A stretch of DNA of 6,599 nt from UPXZ01 sp964634605 (lineage in GTDB: Bacteria > Bacteroidota > Bacteroidia > Bacteroidales > Paludibacteraceae), in contig CAZWLJ010000076.1 of NCBI GenBank assembly GCA_964634605.1, positions 1 to 6,599 of the forward strand, given 5' to 3'. The notes under the pieces were generated by a model. It saw only the letters and a list, made by a program, of their open reading frames with translations, ran no database searches and was not told the origin of the DNA. This document shows, one piece after another, positions 4,940-6,599 of the stretch. The translations under genes and the position numbers were made by a program. Within the stretch, counting starts at the first letter, position 1. Every line of letters begins with the position of its first letter.

Positions 4940-6417
4940 GAATTTGGGTGCTTTGTTATATCCGCCCAGTTGGAAATCAATTTTCCGGATATGGTTTTCG
5001 TACGATAACTCATAATCTTCAGCCGTAAAATCTCGCTGAATGCCGACGGACGAAAAATCATTGCCTGAACGGATAAATCTTTTGAGAAAAGGGCTTTCAG
5101 GTTATTGTAAGCAATCAGATCACCGCATTCTGCATAATCTTCATTTTCAACCATATCAAAGGTTCCGGCTTCCAGTCCGTAATGCTTTTCGATATAATCT
5201 GTTTCAATCTTTTCCCTGAAATTATGAATTCCCATATACTGTCCGTTGAAATAAACGGTACACCAGCGATACGCCGAAATATCCAGATTCATGTTGAGCA
5301 ACGTAGAATTTTGCCCCAGAATATCGCGTAGCAACGTATGGCTCCAGTCGTCGCCCGAAGCGCGTAAAGCAAAAGATTTAAATCCCGTACGGTTGGAGTC
5401 GTAAAAAATTGAATAATCCAGCGTGCCGGCTCCGTAGCGTTTTTTGAAATAAACTCCCAGCATTTTTTGCGGTAATTGCCACGAATACAGTCCGTTGATT
5501 TTCACACCGGCTATTTCGTTGAAAGCAGCACGGTCGGAACCGTTATTCTCAAATAATTCAATATTGACCGGAATTTCCCAGTCGGGCTTAAACGTTTGCA
5601 CATAAATTCCTTTGACGGGATCCCAGAAATTATCGGGGTGGCTGGAAAGAGAAACCACAGGTAAACCTCCGGTTTGGATATTTTCGTTGATAAAATAGGT
5701 ATTTGTAATGTCAGGTCCCGGCAACATATCCGGTTTGAATATGCGTGCCCTGACAAGTGTTGTTTTGTCTAAAAACAGCGGTTGTGTATAAATGGGAGAT
5801 TGTGATGTGGGTTCCGAGCCATCCAGCGTATACCGGATTTCGCCACCCAGATCGTTAAACAGAGTGATGGTGAGAGCTGAAGAATAAAATCCGCCCCGTA
5901 TGTTGAAAACCGGTTCGTTCAGTGCAAAATCGCTGAAAAATTCGGTGGTGTTGGCTGCATTGGGTGTAGCTTTCGGGAAATGACCCCAGAGCGATAAATC
6001 ATTCATGTTTCTGCCCTGCGACACATCGGGCTGCTGATTGACATAACTGATGGAATCAACAACTCCAATATCAGGTCCAAACAATCCTATCTGTTCAATC
6101 TGAGCGTCGAGTTTGAAACTTGTATGATTGCCGGTGTTATTACCATCCGCCCAAAAAACAGCAAATCCTTTGGCGGGTATGGTTACATTCCCTATCATCC
6201 ATTTGACCGGATTTTCCAGATTGTCGGTCAGAAAATATCCGCTGAGGTTGACGGACGAATTTCCATCGTTGTAAAGTTCAATCCAGTCGGCATCAGCCCC
6301 AAAATCCGGATCACTTATGGTAGAGGCATTTGAAGCCATAAACTCGTTGATATAAAGCTGACTGTAGTTAGTAATGGAAAAGAATAAGAAGAGTATTAGC
6401 AGTCTGGATCGATACAT
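4936..6417 (-). CDS. Secreted lamin-tail / CotH-like protein, C-terminally truncated hybrid frame
   Basis: The 493-residue frame starts with a signal peptide (about 1-19, MYRSRLLILFLFFSITNYS). Next comes a lamin-tail domain (about 21-135, with INEFMASN and DWIELYN). A chitobiase C-terminal-like beta domain follows (about 168-243, with GGEIRYTLDGSEPT). Then comes the first part of a CotH kinase-like domain from about 252 (LPVVSLSS, GVKINGLYSWQLPQK, FALRASGDDWSHTLLRD, YMGIHNFREKIETDYI). Such proteins are exported and surface-associated in Bacteroidota. Family resemblance stops after SKDLSVQA (residue 452, near position 5062). The last 41 residues are YyaL-gene DNA read in another frame. Relatives continue with the remainder of the kinase-like domain and usually a sorting domain, so the product is probably inactive or unanchored. 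A broken gene is the most likely reading. Confidence 0.82.
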   Translation of the reverse strand: MYRSRLLILFLFFSITNYSQLYINEFMASNASTISDPDFGADADWIELYNDGNSSVNLSGYFLTDNLENPVKWMIGNVTIPAKGFAVFWADGNNTGNHTSFKLDAQIEQIGLFGPDIGVVDSISYVNQQPDVSQGRNMNDLSLWGHFPKATPNAANTTEFFSDFALNEPVFNIRGGFYSSALTITLFNDLGGEIRYTLDGSEPTSQSPIYTQPLFLDKTTLVRARIFKPDMLPGPDITNTYFINENIQTGGLPVVSLSSHPDNFWDPVKGIYVQTFKPDWEIPVNIELFENNGSDRAAFNEIAGVKINGLYSWQLPQKMLGVYFKKRYGAGTLDYSIFYDSNRTGFKSFALRASGDDWSHTLLRDILGQNSTLLNMNLDISAYRWCTVYFNGQYMGIHNFREKIETDYIEKHYGLEAGTFDMVENEDYAECGDLIAYNNLKALFSKDLSVQAMIFRPSAFSEILRLKIMSYRTKTISGKLISNWADITKHPNS

Positions 6418-6599
6418 GATTTATTATACAATTTGCTTTAAAAGGTTTTTCTGAAAATTCATACAATTTATCAGAAATGGAATAAAATAAGTGGATGCCA
6501 AAAATAATAAATCACAAAAGTAATGAAACAAATGTCACATTGTTATTTTCTCACACATTTAACCTTCAAAAATTATATTTTTTAAAACCCCCTGCTGCC
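6418..6599. other. AT-rich non-coding region at right edge
   Basis: No convincing gene is seen here on either strand. Apart from the promoter-like boxes, it is AT-rich intergenic DNA upstream of the CotH-like gene. The short run CCCCCTGCTGCC at the edge may belong to whatever lies beyond. Confidence 0.5.
6499..6522 (-). promoter_or_regulatory. Candidate promoter boxes for the CotH-like gene
   Basis: On the minus strand two sequences match the -7 consensus TAnnTTTG exactly: TACTTTTG (6522-6515) and TATTTTTG (6506-6499). The second has TTTG 22 bases upstream (6532-6529), a little further than the usual 19-20; the first has no good -33 partner. Either would give a leader of about 75-100 bases before ATG at 6417. 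The region is very AT-rich, so one match may be chance. Confidence 0.4.

Noticed and set aside
4940..5104. An N-terminal extension of the YyaL frame restoring the thioredoxin domain
   Set aside because: The same frame meets TAA at 5104-5102. Family resemblance ends near 5055, and DNA beyond that is CotH coding sequence in another frame.
6525..6575. TGTGA-containing direct repeats as a CRP/FNR-type site upstream of the CotH-like gene
   Set aside because: On the minus strand TGTGAG and TGTGAC occur as direct copies, not as an inverted pair, and the second half-site match is poor in very AT-rich DNA.

Overview
The window comes from a member of the Bacteroidota. Five things point there: an IS1380-family transposase of the type common in that phylum, a membrane-spanning AraC-type regulator, a DUF2141 protein, a secreted lamin-tail/CotH protein, and TAnnTTTG-like -7 promoter boxes with few Shine-Dalgarno sequences. 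The order cannot be fixed from this much sequence, although a Bacteroidales-like or related anaerobe would fit.

Layout. (1) Positions 1-about 313 hold the 5' end of an IS1380-family insertion sequence, with its transposase on the minus strand running off the left edge. (2) Positions about 320-580 are intergenic. They hold an eroded minus-strand fragment resembling the C-terminal end of an AraC regulator, a strong 11-bp hairpin, and a promoter-like box for the next gene. (3) Positions 581-1660 (+) encode a regulator with seven predicted membrane segments and a C-terminal AraC-type DNA-binding domain. (4) Positions 1661-2052 are non-coding. They hold a 22-nt palindrome, a promoter-like box, and a 233-bp element bounded by 27-28-nt inverted repeats that looks like a MITE or dispersed intergenic repeat. 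(5) Positions 2053-3524 (+) are a two-gene unit with an ATGA overlap: an extended short-chain dehydrogenase/epimerase and a secreted DUF2141 protein. (6) Positions 3533-6417 (-) hold two damaged genes. One is the first part of a secreted lamin-tail/chitobiase-like/CotH protein. The other is the last two thirds of a YyaL/SSP411-type (DUF255) protein. They are joined out of frame near position 5060.

How it works together. The regulator may act on itself or on the epimerase/DUF2141 pair; this rests on adjacency and the palindrome beside the promoter-like box. The minus-strand half looks like the scar of a deletion, or an assembly join. The CotH gene loses the rest of its kinase-like domain, and the YyaL gene loses its N-terminal thioredoxin-like domain. 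The stop of the hybrid CotH frame overlaps an internal ATG of the YyaL frame as ATGA, so the YyaL C-terminal part could still be translated.

I found no clear undescribed multi-gene system. The points most worth following are the CotH/YyaL junction, the large inverted-repeat element in the leader of the epimerase gene, and the AraC relic next to the IS.
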